From: a virus
Virus record (IMG/VR): IMGVR_UViG_3300029787_000080
Coordinates: 5,901-51,109 of that record
Strand: one strand, 5' to 3'
Length of the DNA: 45,209 bases
The translations under genes and the position numbers were made by a program. The notes under the pieces were generated by a model, which did not search any database, was not told the DNA's origin, and saw only the letters and a list, made by a program, of their open reading frames with translations. Shown here piece after piece: positions 30,047-37,681 of the stretch (the first letter of the stretch is position 1; each line of letters starts with the position of its first letter).

Positions 30047-32427
30047 CTATTACTCCTGTTTGCAGCCATGGCCGTCTGAGAATTGATGCGATACAAGTTT
30101 ACATCCGCCCGATCGTCAGCAATCTCCTTTTGCAGAGCGATGCGCTCTCTAGCCAAATCGAAGGACTGCTGGAGTTTTGCTTGGTCAATCTGGAATGACA
30201 TCTTATCATTCTCGATCTTACGCTGCAATTCCATAGAGTCGTTCATCAGCTCCTGCTGCCGAATACCGACAAGCGGATCTTCCTGCTGCGCCGGTTGAAT
30301 CAGGCCCATGACGTCTTTGGAAATCTCGACGATCTGTTCTGCGATCGCAGCTTCAACGGCAGCCGGATCAATTTGTGGCATGACGCCCTCGATACGCAGG
30401 GCTTCTTGCTGAGCCTTTTGGAAGAAGACGCTGACCTGATCACGCGCCAGAAGCGAGATATGTTCCTGCAAGTGCGCTTGCAGCAAAAGGTAACCTTGCG
30501 GATTTGCCGTTGCCATGGGGCTGGACAGGAACTGAGCGTGCGCGGTGATGTGCTGCTCGTGTGATTGCTGCGGAAACGCCTGCATAGGCACGCCGCGGAA
30601 CGCATCCGCGTTCTCGATTGCCGGGTCCTTTGGAGTCGGCGGCTGCGGCACAGGCAGGATCGCATCGATGTTCTTCACATCGAGAGCATCATACATCCGC
30701 CGGAAGGCTTCATACTGATTATGAAGTTGGGGAGCCTGCTGCGCGAGCTGCAACTGTGTCTGAGCCAGTGTCACGCGCTGAGCCATAGAGAAGATAGACG
30801 GATCAGACACTGGGAGGATATCTACCCGCCCGTCAAAATCTTGCATCATGATCTCAGCAGGCACCCCACCTCCGATGTTATATGGATAAGGAACGGGATT
30901 TTCACCAAAAACCTCTGCAAGAATTCTAAATTCCTGCTTCTGCGCATAATGCAGGCGCTTGTGGATGCCGGAAATAATCTTCGAGCCTTGCTCGAGCAGT
31001 GCAACCGTGGTGCCCACAGGCGCGTTTGCATTGGCATCAGAGATCTTCGCATCCGTCACGGCCGCGAACCGGCGACCGCCGTCCACGATCACACCAAGCA
31101 AACGCTCGAGCGTGGCACTTGGTTCTTTATATGGCAGAGGGATGATGGCGTCACGCAGGCTGCCGCCCGGTACATCTATTGCTCGGAATTCTCCAGGGGC
31201 AATGGGCTCATCATCTTTTCTGTCTCGAATACCTCGGGCTTTGAACCCCCCAGGCAGATTTGACAAAGTTCCTGCATCGATGAGTTGTCTAAGGATAGAA
31301 GTGGCAGCTTGAGACAAACCACCAATTGTGTGCAGCAGGCCAAAGCCGTAGAAACCGAATCCTGGCAAAAAGCGGTAATGGACGAAATAATCACGCTTGC
31401 GTTTTAGCGGGTCATCTTCACGCCAGTTACGAACTACTGACAGGACCTCGCCGCTCCCTTCATCTATCGTTACTATATAAGGTAGGCCTACGCCAGTAGG
31501 TTGACCCAAAGCATCAAGGTCCTCGAACCCCTCAATGTCCATATCGACATGACATTCTAGGATCGTATGCACGTCGTCATTGTAGTTTGGCCTGATACCC
31601 TGCAGCTCGTCGCCGGTCGAACGGATCGAGTCCATGTCTGAATCGTCCGAGCTGGGTGACAGCTCAATATCACGATAGACGCCGGCAACCTGCAGCTTGC
31701 GCAGCTCGTTCGAGTTCATGCGCACCACATGCGTGATCCGCTCGGCCGTGCGCAAATCTGTGGCAGCATACGGAACAACCAGATCCTCGGCCGGCACGAA
31801 CTGCGACACCGCACGCTTCTTGGCCTGATCGAAATACACCTTCTTAAAGGTCGAGCCCGTAAGCGGCAGATAATAAAGCATCTGATCTAGATCAGGGTCA
31901 TACTCATCCATGATCTCTGTGATCTGAAAATTCATGTAGTCTTTTACGCGCTGCGCCTGATCTTCAAGAACCTTGTTGGGAGCGCCGAGGACCTGTGTTT
32001 TCACAGGGCCGCCGGCAGGCAACATTTCTTTGTAGGCAGCAGCCTGAAACTGAGTAACAGCCTCTGACAGCATGGGGTGGTGAACACCGGACGCACCCAA
32101 GAACGGTTCAGACCGCTCTTCATAGTTCACTCCGAGTAGCTTCAATCCTTTCGCGATTGCCTGCTCCCAGTCGTCGCGAGACTCCTTGTCATCCGAGTAT
32201 GACGATCGCAGATCCGAAGATAGCTGAGACAAGGCCCCAGAATCGAGAACCTCGGCTAGATTTGCTGTGTGGTTATAAGCCGGCGCCTCAACCTCCATCA
32301 TTTCATCTTGAGCCAAGATCCCCGGTTCGAGAGCCTCTTCTATGAGAACCTCAAGTTCTTGTGGGATTTGTTCGGCTGCACCACCAGGGCCCATGGCCGC
32401 AGCAGTGAGTTGTGGAGGTAGTGCCAT
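30043..32427 (-). CDS. Portal protein, P22-like, 794 residues
   Basis: Large, acidic at the start. A core typical of podovirus portals: GVHHPMLSEAVTQFQAAAYKEMLPAGGPVKT, DLDQMLYYLPLTGSTFKKVYFD, and RFLPGFGFYGFGLLHTIGGLSQAATSILRQLIDAG. A helical C-terminal barrel (about 600-780) is rich in Gln. Twelve copies form the ring through which DNA enters and leaves the head. Located between terL (with one gene between) and the holin. Confidence 0.88.
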   Translation of the reverse strand: MALPPQLTAAAMGPGGAAEQIPQELEVLIEEALEPGILAQDEMMEVEAPAYNHTANLAEVLDSGALSQLSSDLRSSYSDDKESRDDWEQAIAKGLKLLGVNYEERSEPFLGASGVHHPMLSEAVTQFQAAAYKEMLPAGGPVKTQVLGAPNKVLEDQAQRVKDYMNFQITEIMDEYDPDLDQMLYYLPLTGSTFKKVYFDQAKKRAVSQFVPAEDLVVPYAATDLRTAERITHVVRMNSNELRKLQVAGVYRDIELSPSSDDSDMDSIRSTGDELQGIRPNYNDDVHTILECHVDMDIEGFEDLDALGQPTGVGLPYIVTIDEGSGEVLSVVRNWREDDPLKRKRDYFVHYRFLPGFGFYGFGLLHTIGGLSQAATSILRQLIDAGTLSNLPGGFKARGIRDRKDDEPIAPGEFRAIDVPGGSLRDAIIPLPYKEPSATLERLLGVIVDGGRRFAAVTDAKISDANANAPVGTTVALLEQGSKIISGIHKRLHYAQKQEFRILAEVFGENPVPYPYNIGGGVPAEIMMQDFDGRVDILPVSDPSIFSMAQRVTLAQTQLQLAQQAPQLHNQYEAFRRMYDALDVKNIDAILPVPQPPTPKDPAIENADAFRGVPMQAFPQQSHEQHITAHAQFLSSPMATANPQGYLLLQAHLQEHISLLARDQVSVFFQKAQQEALRIEGVMPQIDPAAVEAAIAEQIVEISKDVMGLIQPAQQEDPLVGIRQQELMNDSMELQRKIENDKMSFQIDQAKLQQSFDLARERIALQKEIADDRADVNLYRINSQTAMAANRSNR

Positions 32428-32437
32428 AATATTGTCC

Positions 32438-33157
32438 TTACGTCGTTACGACCCTCTCCAGAAGTGAAGCCAGGCCTCCGTACTTGCGTTCTTCTAGTTC
32501 TTTCTTGAATGCCGTTTTGACATCCTTGGCGTCGGTATCTACCAGCCGGTAGATCATCTTCGCCTGTTCCTTCTTGCTCAGACCTGAATCGAGTATTTTG
32601 TCGGCGATGGTTTTTGCAATGTCAGGCTGCATACTTCCCTCTTTGGCGGCCGCCTCTATTGTGTTGACAAACTCATCGACAATCGAAGTTTCAAAATCCA
32701 TGCCGGCAAATGCTTCTGCCTCTTCCGGAGTTAACTTGCGGCTGCCCTCTTCAAGCTTTTTTGTGGCGTTGCTTAACGCTGATTTAGCCGCCCGTTGCAC
32801 GGCCGGGGCGTTATCGCCAATAGCTTCGAGAAGCTCGGTTCCAAGTCCTTTGACGCTGCCTACCCCCGTGGCCAATGAGCCCAGTAACCTGCCCCCGTTT
32901 TCTGCAGGGCTGTCTGTTGGTTTTCGAAACCCGCTTCCAATGCCTTTCGCCAAATCTGCATATCGATTGATCAAGTAATCAGACCCTAGAAAAGGTTCCG
33001 GATGATCCAAGCCGACAACTCCGAGAGCCGCGTTCGCCAGGTCAACTGGTCCACCAACTAAATCAAAGGGGGCAAATTTCGCTCCGTGTAAAAAATCCCC
33101 CGCGTATTCTTTTTTCGTCTTTCGCTCCTGAGACACCTTTTCCGGTGCCTTGGGCAT
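32438..33157 (-). CDS. Hypothetical protein between terL and portal, 239 residues
   Basis: Basic N-terminus, then a small-residue region (FDLVGGPVDLANAALGVVGLDHPEPFLGSDYLI) and a helical C-terminal half (DFETSIVDEFVNTIEAAAKEG...KKEQAKMIYRLVDTDAKDVKTAFKKEL). The GGPVDLANAALG style recalls the start of the 1294-residue protein (IGELGAAGVDLVTG), hinting at a virion-associated or ejected protein. No family is assigned. Confidence 0.58.
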   Translation of the reverse strand: MPKAPEKVSQERKTKKEYAGDFLHGAKFAPFDLVGGPVDLANAALGVVGLDHPEPFLGSDYLINRYADLAKGIGSGFRKPTDSPAENGGRLLGSLATGVGSVKGLGTELLEAIGDNAPAVQRAAKSALSNATKKLEEGSRKLTPEEAEAFAGMDFETSIVDEFVNTIEAAAKEGSMQPDIAKTIADKILDSGLSKKEQAKMIYRLVDTDAKDVKTAFKKELEERKYGGLASLLERVVTT

Positions 33158-33166
33158 GCTTGTCTC

Positions 33167-34654
33167 CTAGTAATAATCTCTCAACTTCGCCGGCAACGGC
33201 TCGTCATCGTCCTCTTCGCCTCGAAGGGTGATGAACCCGCCCTGCCTGAAGCGCATAACTGCCATGGTCATCGAGTCCACCAAATCGTCATTGTCCCCGT
33301 TCGGGAACGAAGCGACTTCCTCAATCACTTCGTCTGCAAATTTCTTTCCTTTTGGATACCATACTTTCTCATTCTCGAAAATAGCGGAACACATATGAAG
33401 GCGGGTTGTTTTGTCCAAACCTCCTCCTTTGCGCCGCCCTGGAGCAAAAGTGACGACGGGGAGGTTCAGTAACCTCAGTTCATCAGCAAGGGGCTGACCT
33501 GAAGCCTTCGCCTCGATCAGCATCATGTCGGGTTCCCAATAATCGTTTTGCTCGATCGCCACTTCTTTCAGCTCAGGGAAGGACCAACGGCCGCGCTTCG
33601 CGTCCAGCAGGATGATGTGCTGCGCGCCGTTGCTGAAAGGCTCGAAGATCCCCCAAGTGGTGATCGCCGAATAGTCGGCCGTCTCTTTCTTGGAGTACGC
33701 GGTATCGTATGACTGAATGATGTAGTCGAGCTGCGGGATCTCATCGTGTTTCCACTCGCGCCACCACTCGCGTTTGATGATGGCAGTTTCCTCAGATGTA
33801 GGATTCTGCTGCCACTGCGCATTCCACTTGCTGGGGGACAGGTTTGCCTTGACCCGGATCAGCTCGTCCTTCTTCCAGAACTCAGGCCACAGTGGTTCCC
33901 CCGATGGCATGATTGCCGGGAACTCTACGATCTCCCACTGATCAGCCAATGTATCGCTTGCTTGTGCCTGCAACAGGCGCCCGGTCAGGTCCTTCTTGGA
34001 CCACCTGGTCTGAACAATAATGATCTTGCCGCCAGGCTGGAGTCTCTGCCGGGGACCCGAGGTGTACCACTCCCAGGTATTGTCATATGCAGTCGAAGAA
34101 AGTGCGTCCTGCTCGGAGTGCGGATCGTCAATGATCAAGAGGTCCGCACCCCGGCCGGTCATAGCGGCGCCCACCCCAGCCGCGAAATATTCCCCCCCGG
34201 CGCTGGTTTCCCACCTACCTGCAGCCTGGGAATCCTGTTTGAGGTCCGTTTCGGGAAAGATCTCGCCGTATTTGGGGTCAGCTATGAGATCACGGACCTT
34301 CCTACCAAAGCGGGTAGCAAGCTCTGTGTTCATGGTCGCCTGGATGATCTTTAGCTTGGGATCCTGCCCCAAGAACCAAGACGGCATCAAATACGAAGCA
34401 AACTCCGATTTGGAGTGTCGCGGCGGCATGTTGACGATCAATCGAGTCAGATCGCCCGAGACTATCCTCTCGAGCTTTTCAGCAATGATCTCGTGATGCC
34501 TGCCGACAATGAATCCATCATAGACATGATTGACATACGCCATAAAGGATTCTTTAGCGGCGTCTCTAAGATCGCGGCGCTGAAGCTCTTCCTGGATAGA
34601 GATAAGCTCAATTAGCTGATCTTTGGTCAGCGTCGCGTGATCGATAGCGTTCAT
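33167..34654 (-). CDS. terL: Terminase large subunit
   Basis: 495 residues from ATG 34654; an in-frame ATG at 34672 is also possible, and neither has a ribosome site. The ATPase half has NMPPRHSKSE as the Walker A-like loop, a Walker B at LLIIDDP, and IIIVQTRWSKKDLTG. The nuclease half carries SYDTAYSKKETADYSAITTW, MLIEAKASGQPL and the closing acidic NDDLVDSM. It translocates DNA into the procapsid and cuts it. Downstream on the same strand come portal and holin. A TATAAT (34661-34666) lies so close to the ATG that a leaderless message is conceivable. Confidence 0.93.
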   Translation of the reverse strand: MNAIDHATLTKDQLIELISIQEELQRRDLRDAAKESFMAYVNHVYDGFIVGRHHEIIAEKLERIVSGDLTRLIVNMPPRHSKSEFASYLMPSWFLGQDPKLKIIQATMNTELATRFGRKVRDLIADPKYGEIFPETDLKQDSQAAGRWETSAGGEYFAAGVGAAMTGRGADLLIIDDPHSEQDALSSTAYDNTWEWYTSGPRQRLQPGGKIIIVQTRWSKKDLTGRLLQAQASDTLADQWEIVEFPAIMPSGEPLWPEFWKKDELIRVKANLSPSKWNAQWQQNPTSEETAIIKREWWREWKHDEIPQLDYIIQSYDTAYSKKETADYSAITTWGIFEPFSNGAQHIILLDAKRGRWSFPELKEVAIEQNDYWEPDMMLIEAKASGQPLADELRLLNLPVVTFAPGRRKGGGLDKTTRLHMCSAIFENEKVWYPKGKKFADEVIEEVASFPNGDNDDLVDSMTMAVMRFRQGGFITLRGEEDDDEPLPAKLRDYY

Positions 34655-34660
34655 ACAAAA

Positions 34661-34666
34661 ATTATA
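34661..34666 (-). promoter_or_regulatory. Possible -10 element ahead of terL
   Basis: TATAAT read on the minus strand, within GTGATATATAAT. No -35 is obvious at 17 bases, but the palindrome 34683-34699 covers that place, as expected of an operator controlling this promoter. Confidence 0.35.
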
Positions 34667-34682
34667 TATCACACCGTCCTTT

Positions 34683-34699
34683 ATTTGACAGTATCAAAT
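34683..34699. promoter_or_regulatory. Palindrome ATTTGA-CAGTA-TCAAAT, candidate operator
   Basis: Six-base arms, located where a -35 box for terL would be. The 15-base core differs at one position from the palindrome at 14677-14695, so a shared DNA-binding protein is possible. Confidence 0.5.
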
Positions 34700-34943
34700 T
34701 TTCATACCCGAACGAAATTACACGCCAATGAATTTATAAACCCAGCACGCGCACGCGCAGCTGGCCGGGCCGGGCCCCAAAATATGTGGGGTGGGGGTCC
34801 GCGGTCCTCGAACCTGAGGCCCGATCGACCAGAGTAACCCCGGTGCGAAGACCGAAAAAAAACTTTATATAATCTCATATAATGGTTGCATGACATTCTA
34901 TGTCCGTGTTAAGACAGCGTTGTCTTAAACAAAGGAGCTAGAC
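34700..34943. promoter_or_regulatory. Divergent control region between virion operon and plus-strand block
   Basis: No gene seen. It holds a G+C-rich stretch around 34741-34820, then two TATAAT boxes on the plus strand (34868-34873, 34878-34883) ten bases apart without clear -35 boxes, and a palindrome at 34909-34928. The ribosome site AAAGGAG precedes the gene at 34944. Confidence 0.45.
34909..34928. promoter_or_regulatory. Palindrome TTAAGACA-GCGT-TGTCTTAA, candidate operator
   Basis: Perfect 8-bp arms between the putative -10 boxes and the first gene of the plus-strand block. Position fits a repressor site, or a hairpin in the message leader. Confidence 0.6.
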
Positions 34944-35246
34944 ATGAGCAAATTCAACACCAACCTGACCGCCGATCTCGACGCCATCTTCGCCAACCTG
35001 AGCAAGGAGGACCGCGTCCGCCAGTACCAGAAGATCAAGGCTGCTCAGGCCTATCTCGATCTGAAGATGAAGGCCCTGAAGGGCAAGGTCCTCGAGCAGC
35101 AGGACGACCGGTTCGAGATCGTCACTGGCTCGACCCGGACGACTGCCCCGAGCAAGGCTCGCTACATCGAGCTGCACGGTCAGGCTGCGTGGGAGCGCGA
35201 CTGCAAGGTCAGCGAGATCGCCCCATTCGTTCGAGGCCTCAAGTAA
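34944..35246 (+). CDS. Hypothetical protein, 100 residues
   Basis: Behind AAAGGAGC. Soluble and helical: LTADLDAIFANLSKEDRVRQYQKIKAAQAYLDLKMKAL, then a basic strand-like part (TRTTAPSKARYIELHG) and a short end. Codons are strongly G/C-ending, unlike the A+T-rich left arm. First gene of the early-looking plus-strand block next to the divergent control region. No family is recognised. Confidence 0.62.
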   Translation: MSKFNTNLTADLDAIFANLSKEDRVRQYQKIKAAQAYLDLKMKALKGKVLEQQDDRFEIVTGSTRTTAPSKARYIELHGQAAWERDCKVSEIAPFVRGLK

Positions 35247-35252
35247 GCGGCA

Positions 35253-35272
35253 GGCGGGGCTGCGGCCCCGCC
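35253..35272 (+). other. Intercistronic hairpin with TGCG loop
   Basis: GGCGGGGC / GCCCCGCC, 8 perfect base pairs closing a TGCG loop, 6 bases after the stop. No T-tract. The same loop and inner stem recur at 35578-35595, so it is probably an mRNA-processing or stability element rather than a classical terminator. Confidence 0.6.
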
Positions 35273-35348
35273 GACTGTCCGCCGGTCACTGCCGGCGCTG
35301 ATGAGACCACAAGGTCGAAACAGTCACTCAATGCCAAGGAGGTTCACC

Positions 35349-35570
35349 ATGGCAAACATCGCTTCCACAATCGTGCTGCTCAACGCGGCTGCTCCCAAGA
35401 TCGACGACGCGCTCGCGGTCCTCGAGGAGGCCTACAATCAGCTCGACAACAGCTCGCGCAGCGAGAGCGAGCAGGACGTGCTCATGGAGGTCGGCTCGCT
35501 GCTCGACACCATCACGTCGCTGCAGGGCGACATGCAGGACGTCATCGACACCTACGGTGACGACGAGTAA
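35349..35570 (+). CDS. Small acidic helical protein, 73 residues
   Basis: Start at ATG 35349, behind AAGGAGGTTCACC; the frame is open upstream, but this ribosome site decides it. A helical-hairpin pattern (PKIDDALAVLEEAYNQLDN, then EQDVLMEVGSLLDTITSLQGDMQDVIDTY) is strongly acidic. It resembles the 64-residue protein at 36196 in style (a helix with EEAYNQLD versus DEAYQALD), so the two may be distant paralogs. Function unknown. Confidence 0.62.
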   Translation: MANIASTIVLLNAAAPKIDDALAVLEEAYNQLDNSSRSESEQDVLMEVGSLLDTITSLQGDMQDVIDTYGDDE

Positions 35571-35577
35571 TTCAACC

Positions 35578-35595
35578 GGGGGGCTGCGGCCCCCC
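35578..35595 (+). other. Second intercistronic hairpin with TGCG loop
   Basis: GGGGGGC / GCCCCCC around TGCG, 7 bases after the stop of the 73-residue gene. Its inner 14 bases GGGGCTGCGGCCCC equal those of the hairpin at 35253-35272. Confidence 0.6.
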
Positions 35596-35616
35596 ACAAC
35601 CCCAGGGAGGTTCACC

Positions 35617-35913
35617 ATGGGTTATCACGCTATCCAATCTGGTTTTAACAAGGCACGCGCTGCCGAGGCACGCAAGGCGGGGCGCTCGGGCGTCGAAGGT
35701 CTCAAGGAGATCATCTATCCCGTGAAGGGCACGCTGCGCGAGCTTAGCGCCACGATCGTCCGCGAGCGCGAGGCCTTTGCCGAGCGGCGCAAGGCTGTCG
35801 GCGACGTCTTCAAATACGATAGCTTCATCGTGTTTAAGGGCTCGAAGATGCATGGGCGCTACACCCTAGTCGAGGGGCAGCTCAAGAAGACGGAGGCCTT
35901 GATGCCATTCTAG
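35617..35913 (+). CDS. Basic hypothetical protein, 98 residues
   Basis: ATG 35617 behind GGGAGGTTCACC, the same leader string as the gene before it. N-terminal half helical and basic (GFNKARAAEARKAGRSGVEGLKEI), then SATIVREREAFAERRKAVGDVF and a strand-rich end (FIVFKGSKMHGRYTLVEGQLKK). A terminator follows after 21 bases, closing this three-gene unit. No family is recognised. Confidence 0.6.
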   Translation: MGYHAIQSGFNKARAAEARKAGRSGVEGLKEIIYPVKGTLRELSATIVREREAFAERRKAVGDVFKYDSFIVFKGSKMHGRYTLVEGQLKKTEALMPF

Positions 35914-35934
35914 CATCGAGCTACAACCACCACG

Positions 35935-35964
35935 AAAGGGCGCTGCACGGAGCGCCCTTTTTTT
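35935..35964 (+). terminator. Intrinsic terminator
   Basis: Stem AAAGGGCGCT / AGCGCCCTTT with loop GCACGG and a run of seven T at the end. Confidence 0.93.
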
Positions 35965-35980
35965 GTGCGCGCTGCTCTCT

Positions 35981-36084
35981 TCTATATGGCGCAGGGCGCA
36001 GGCAAGCCTGCAAGTTTTAGTATGGCGCCCTTGGACCAGGGCGCAGGGCTCTCGATCCTTCTATCTGGGACAGGGCGCAGGGCC
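35981..36084. repeat. First group of GCGCAGG heptamer repeats
   Basis: GGCGCAGG occurs at 35988, 35995, 36040 and 36074, twice following a TATAT or TATCT stretch. A larger array of the same unit lies at 37139-37255 beyond the two intervening genes. Candidate iterons or recombination remnants. Confidence 0.7.
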
Positions 36085-36124
36085 AGCAGCACGCAGGATT
36101 TATTTCTGTAAATCTCCTCTAATG

Positions 36125-36161
36125 TTGTTGATCACATAGGATAATTCTATATACTCCTATG
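36125..36161 (+). promoter_or_regulatory. Promoter with embedded palindrome
   Basis: TTGTTG (36125-36130), 17 bases, TATATA (36148-36153). The arms CATAGGA (36135-36141) and TCCTATG (36155-36161) bracket the -10, a good place for a repressor. The gene at 36196 follows with GAAGGAGATA. Confidence 0.55.
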
Positions 36162-36195
36162 TATCGGATAACCCCAACTCGAAGGAGATACTTTT

Positions 36196-36390
36196 ATGAA
36201 TCCGAAAGCAATGATCCAATCCGCAAATGGCCGCCTCTCAGCCGCCGTGTCCGAGCTAGACGAAGCTTATCAGGCTTTGGATGATTACGGCATGATTGCG
36301 CACGAGAAGCTCGAGGAGCTCAACGAGCTGGTAGGCTATCTCGAAGAGATCGAATACCGTCTCGAGCAACTCGCACCGAGCAACGACTAA
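36196..36390 (+). CDS. Small acidic helical protein, 64 residues
   Basis: Strong ribosome site GAAGGAGATA. Two predicted helices (SANGRLSAAVSELDEAYQALDD and HEKLEELNELVGYLEEIEYRLEQL), heptad-like, so it is likely a coiled-coil dimer. The stop overlaps the next start (TAATG), so it is co-translated with the GP88-like protein and may act with it. It resembles the 73-residue protein at 35349 in pattern. Confidence 0.62.
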   Translation: MNPKAMIQSANGRLSAAVSELDEAYQALDDYGMIAHEKLEELNELVGYLEEIEYRLEQLAPSND

Positions 36391-37010
36391 TGGGCGCGCC
36401 AGTACGCGACGACAAGCGTCTCTTGTCGAACGTTTCCAAAATGCCAGGCTCTAGCATCTCTCGGGATGCTAGGCTTTGCCATGTCGGCTCGAAGCTGCGC
36501 AATGTGCCAGGCTCGACGTGCTCGAAGTGCTATGCGCTCAAAGGCATGTACAACATGCCAAACGTCCGGGCATCGATGGCCATGCGGGAAGATTTCTTCC
36601 ACGCTATCGATTTCGTGCCGCGCATGATCAAAGTGCTTAACCGCCTGCGCAAGCCCGAGTTTCGCTGGTTCGATAGCGGCGACGTCGACTCCGAGCTTAT
36701 GGCTGAGAACATCCTGGACGTTTGCGAAGCCACGCCGAACAAGCGCCACTGGATACCCACGCGCGAATACAAAATCTGGCGCGCGGTACTCCGGCGCAGG
36801 AGCCTACCCGACAACGTCACGTTGCGCGCCTCGGCAGCCATGATCGACGGTCCGGCACCCGAGGGCTTCGAGAACACGTCGACGGTAGCAGGCAAGGCAG
36901 ACAAGCTTGTCGGTCATGTCTGCCCGGCACCGAAGCAAGAAGGCAAATGTGGCTCGTGCCGCGCTTGCTGGTCTCGTGACGTGAAGAACGTCACCTACTA
37001 TCAACACTAG
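36390..37010 (+). CDS. GP88-like cysteine-rich phage protein, 206 residues
   Basis: Motifs in order: MPGSSISRDARLCHVG, CSKCYALKGMY (about 44-54), FRWFDSGDVDSELM, HWIPTREYKIW, NVTLRASAAMIDG, TSTV, and a closing cluster VCPAPKQEGKCGSCRACW. This matches the phage 'gene product 88' family as I remember it. The many cysteines suggest an iron-sulphur or zinc centre; CxxCYA with later RxSA-type motifs recalls radical-SAM-related phage proteins (DUF5131), but that is inference. It stands between two heptamer-repeat arrays and is followed by a strong hairpin. Confidence 0.7.
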   Translation: MGAPVRDDKRLLSNVSKMPGSSISRDARLCHVGSKLRNVPGSTCSKCYALKGMYNMPNVRASMAMREDFFHAIDFVPRMIKVLNRLRKPEFRWFDSGDVDSELMAENILDVCEATPNKRHWIPTREYKIWRAVLRRRSLPDNVTLRASAAMIDGPAPEGFENTSTVAGKADKLVGHVCPAPKQEGKCGSCRACWSRDVKNVTYYQH

Positions 37011-37050
37011 AGAAGGAGACAAACGACAGTCCAAACTATCGACACACTCC

Positions 37051-37081
37051 TCGAGCCCGGCCCTACCCCGGCCGGGCTCGA
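37051..37081. terminator. Perfect 12-bp hairpin between convergent genes
   Basis: TCGAGCCCGGCC / GGCCGGGCTCGA with loop CTACCCC. No long T-run, but its place 40 bases after the GP88-like gene and its strength suggest a terminator or 3'-end stabiliser. Confidence 0.6.
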
Positions 37082-37138
37082 TCTCTTCTCGGCTCGAGGC
37101 CCAGGCATCGAGGATCGAGCACCACCCGCGCCGGTTCT

Positions 37139-37255
37139 CGGGCGCAGGGCGCAGGGCGCAGGATCGAGCGCCACATATATCGGGCGCGGGGCGCAGGGCG
37201 CAGGGCGCAGCAACTCTTTCTATATATCGGGGGCGCAGGGCGCAGGGCGCAGGCC
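37139..37255. repeat. Array of GCGCAGG heptamers with TATATATCGG spacers
   Basis: Three clusters of about three units each: 37141-37162, 37183-37210 (first unit variant) and 37232-37253. The second and third clusters are each preceded by ATATATCGG. Regular 7-base spacing within clusters plus A+T-rich spacers is the look of replication iterons. Confidence 0.85.
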
Positions 37256-37681
37256 CTAGCTTCGCGGTGCGAGAACCGTGGTCCGCAGCCCCTCAACCAC
37301 GTCCCTCAACTCTCCCTCCCAGATCGGTAGGCTCGGATCGCGGTCCGTGGAACTCGAAACGTGGTTTTTTTGCAACTCGCTAGGAAGCCCATACAGCGCG
37401 CTGAATAAAAATAGGCATGAGGTCGAGGGATCGCGGAGCAAGAACGCTGAGCGGCCTCCTGAGAGCGAATGAGAGGCATTCCAAGCGAGTTGCGACGGCC
37501 TCGGTCGAAATTGGCTAACTTTTCCTACCTTCAACTCTAAAAAAAGCGACTGCCTGTCGAGCACCAGATAGACATCAGGGACTCCCGCTCCTGCTCTGTT
37601 TTCCATCCTCTGGCAAAAAGTTCCTCTCGGTAGAGTTGCCTTCAATGACTTCCACAGGTTTTGCTCCGGCCCCGCTGCCAT
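37256..37681 (-). CDS. VRR-NUC-like PD-(D/E)xK nuclease, 141 residues
   Basis: Core motif: E27 (MENRAG), GVPD (D36), then LFLELKVGK with E49-x-K51, and QLAWN after a short gap. This is the VRR-NUC / small resolvase-type arrangement that cuts branched or flapped DNA. The length suits a stand-alone phage nuclease. It overlaps terS by 107 bases in another frame, so both come from one message. It might trim or resolve replicating DNA before packaging (inference). The C-terminal third looks unrelated to the core and is not conserved-looking. Confidence 0.78.
   Translation of the reverse strand: MAAGPEQNLWKSLKATLPRGTFCQRMENRAGAGVPDVYLVLDRQSLFLELKVGKVSQFRPRPSQLAWNASHSLSGGRSAFLLRDPSTSCLFLFSALYGLPSELQKNHVSSSTDRDPSLPIWEGELRDVVEGLRTTVLAPRS

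Noticed and set aside
34741-34860. tRNA-like or rRNA-like G+C-rich segment
   Set aside because: No cloverleaf can be drawn and no rRNA signature is seen; it is probably part of the divergent control region.
35981-37255. CRISPR array
   Set aside because: The heptamer repeats are far too short and contiguous; there are no spacers of even length and no cas genes.
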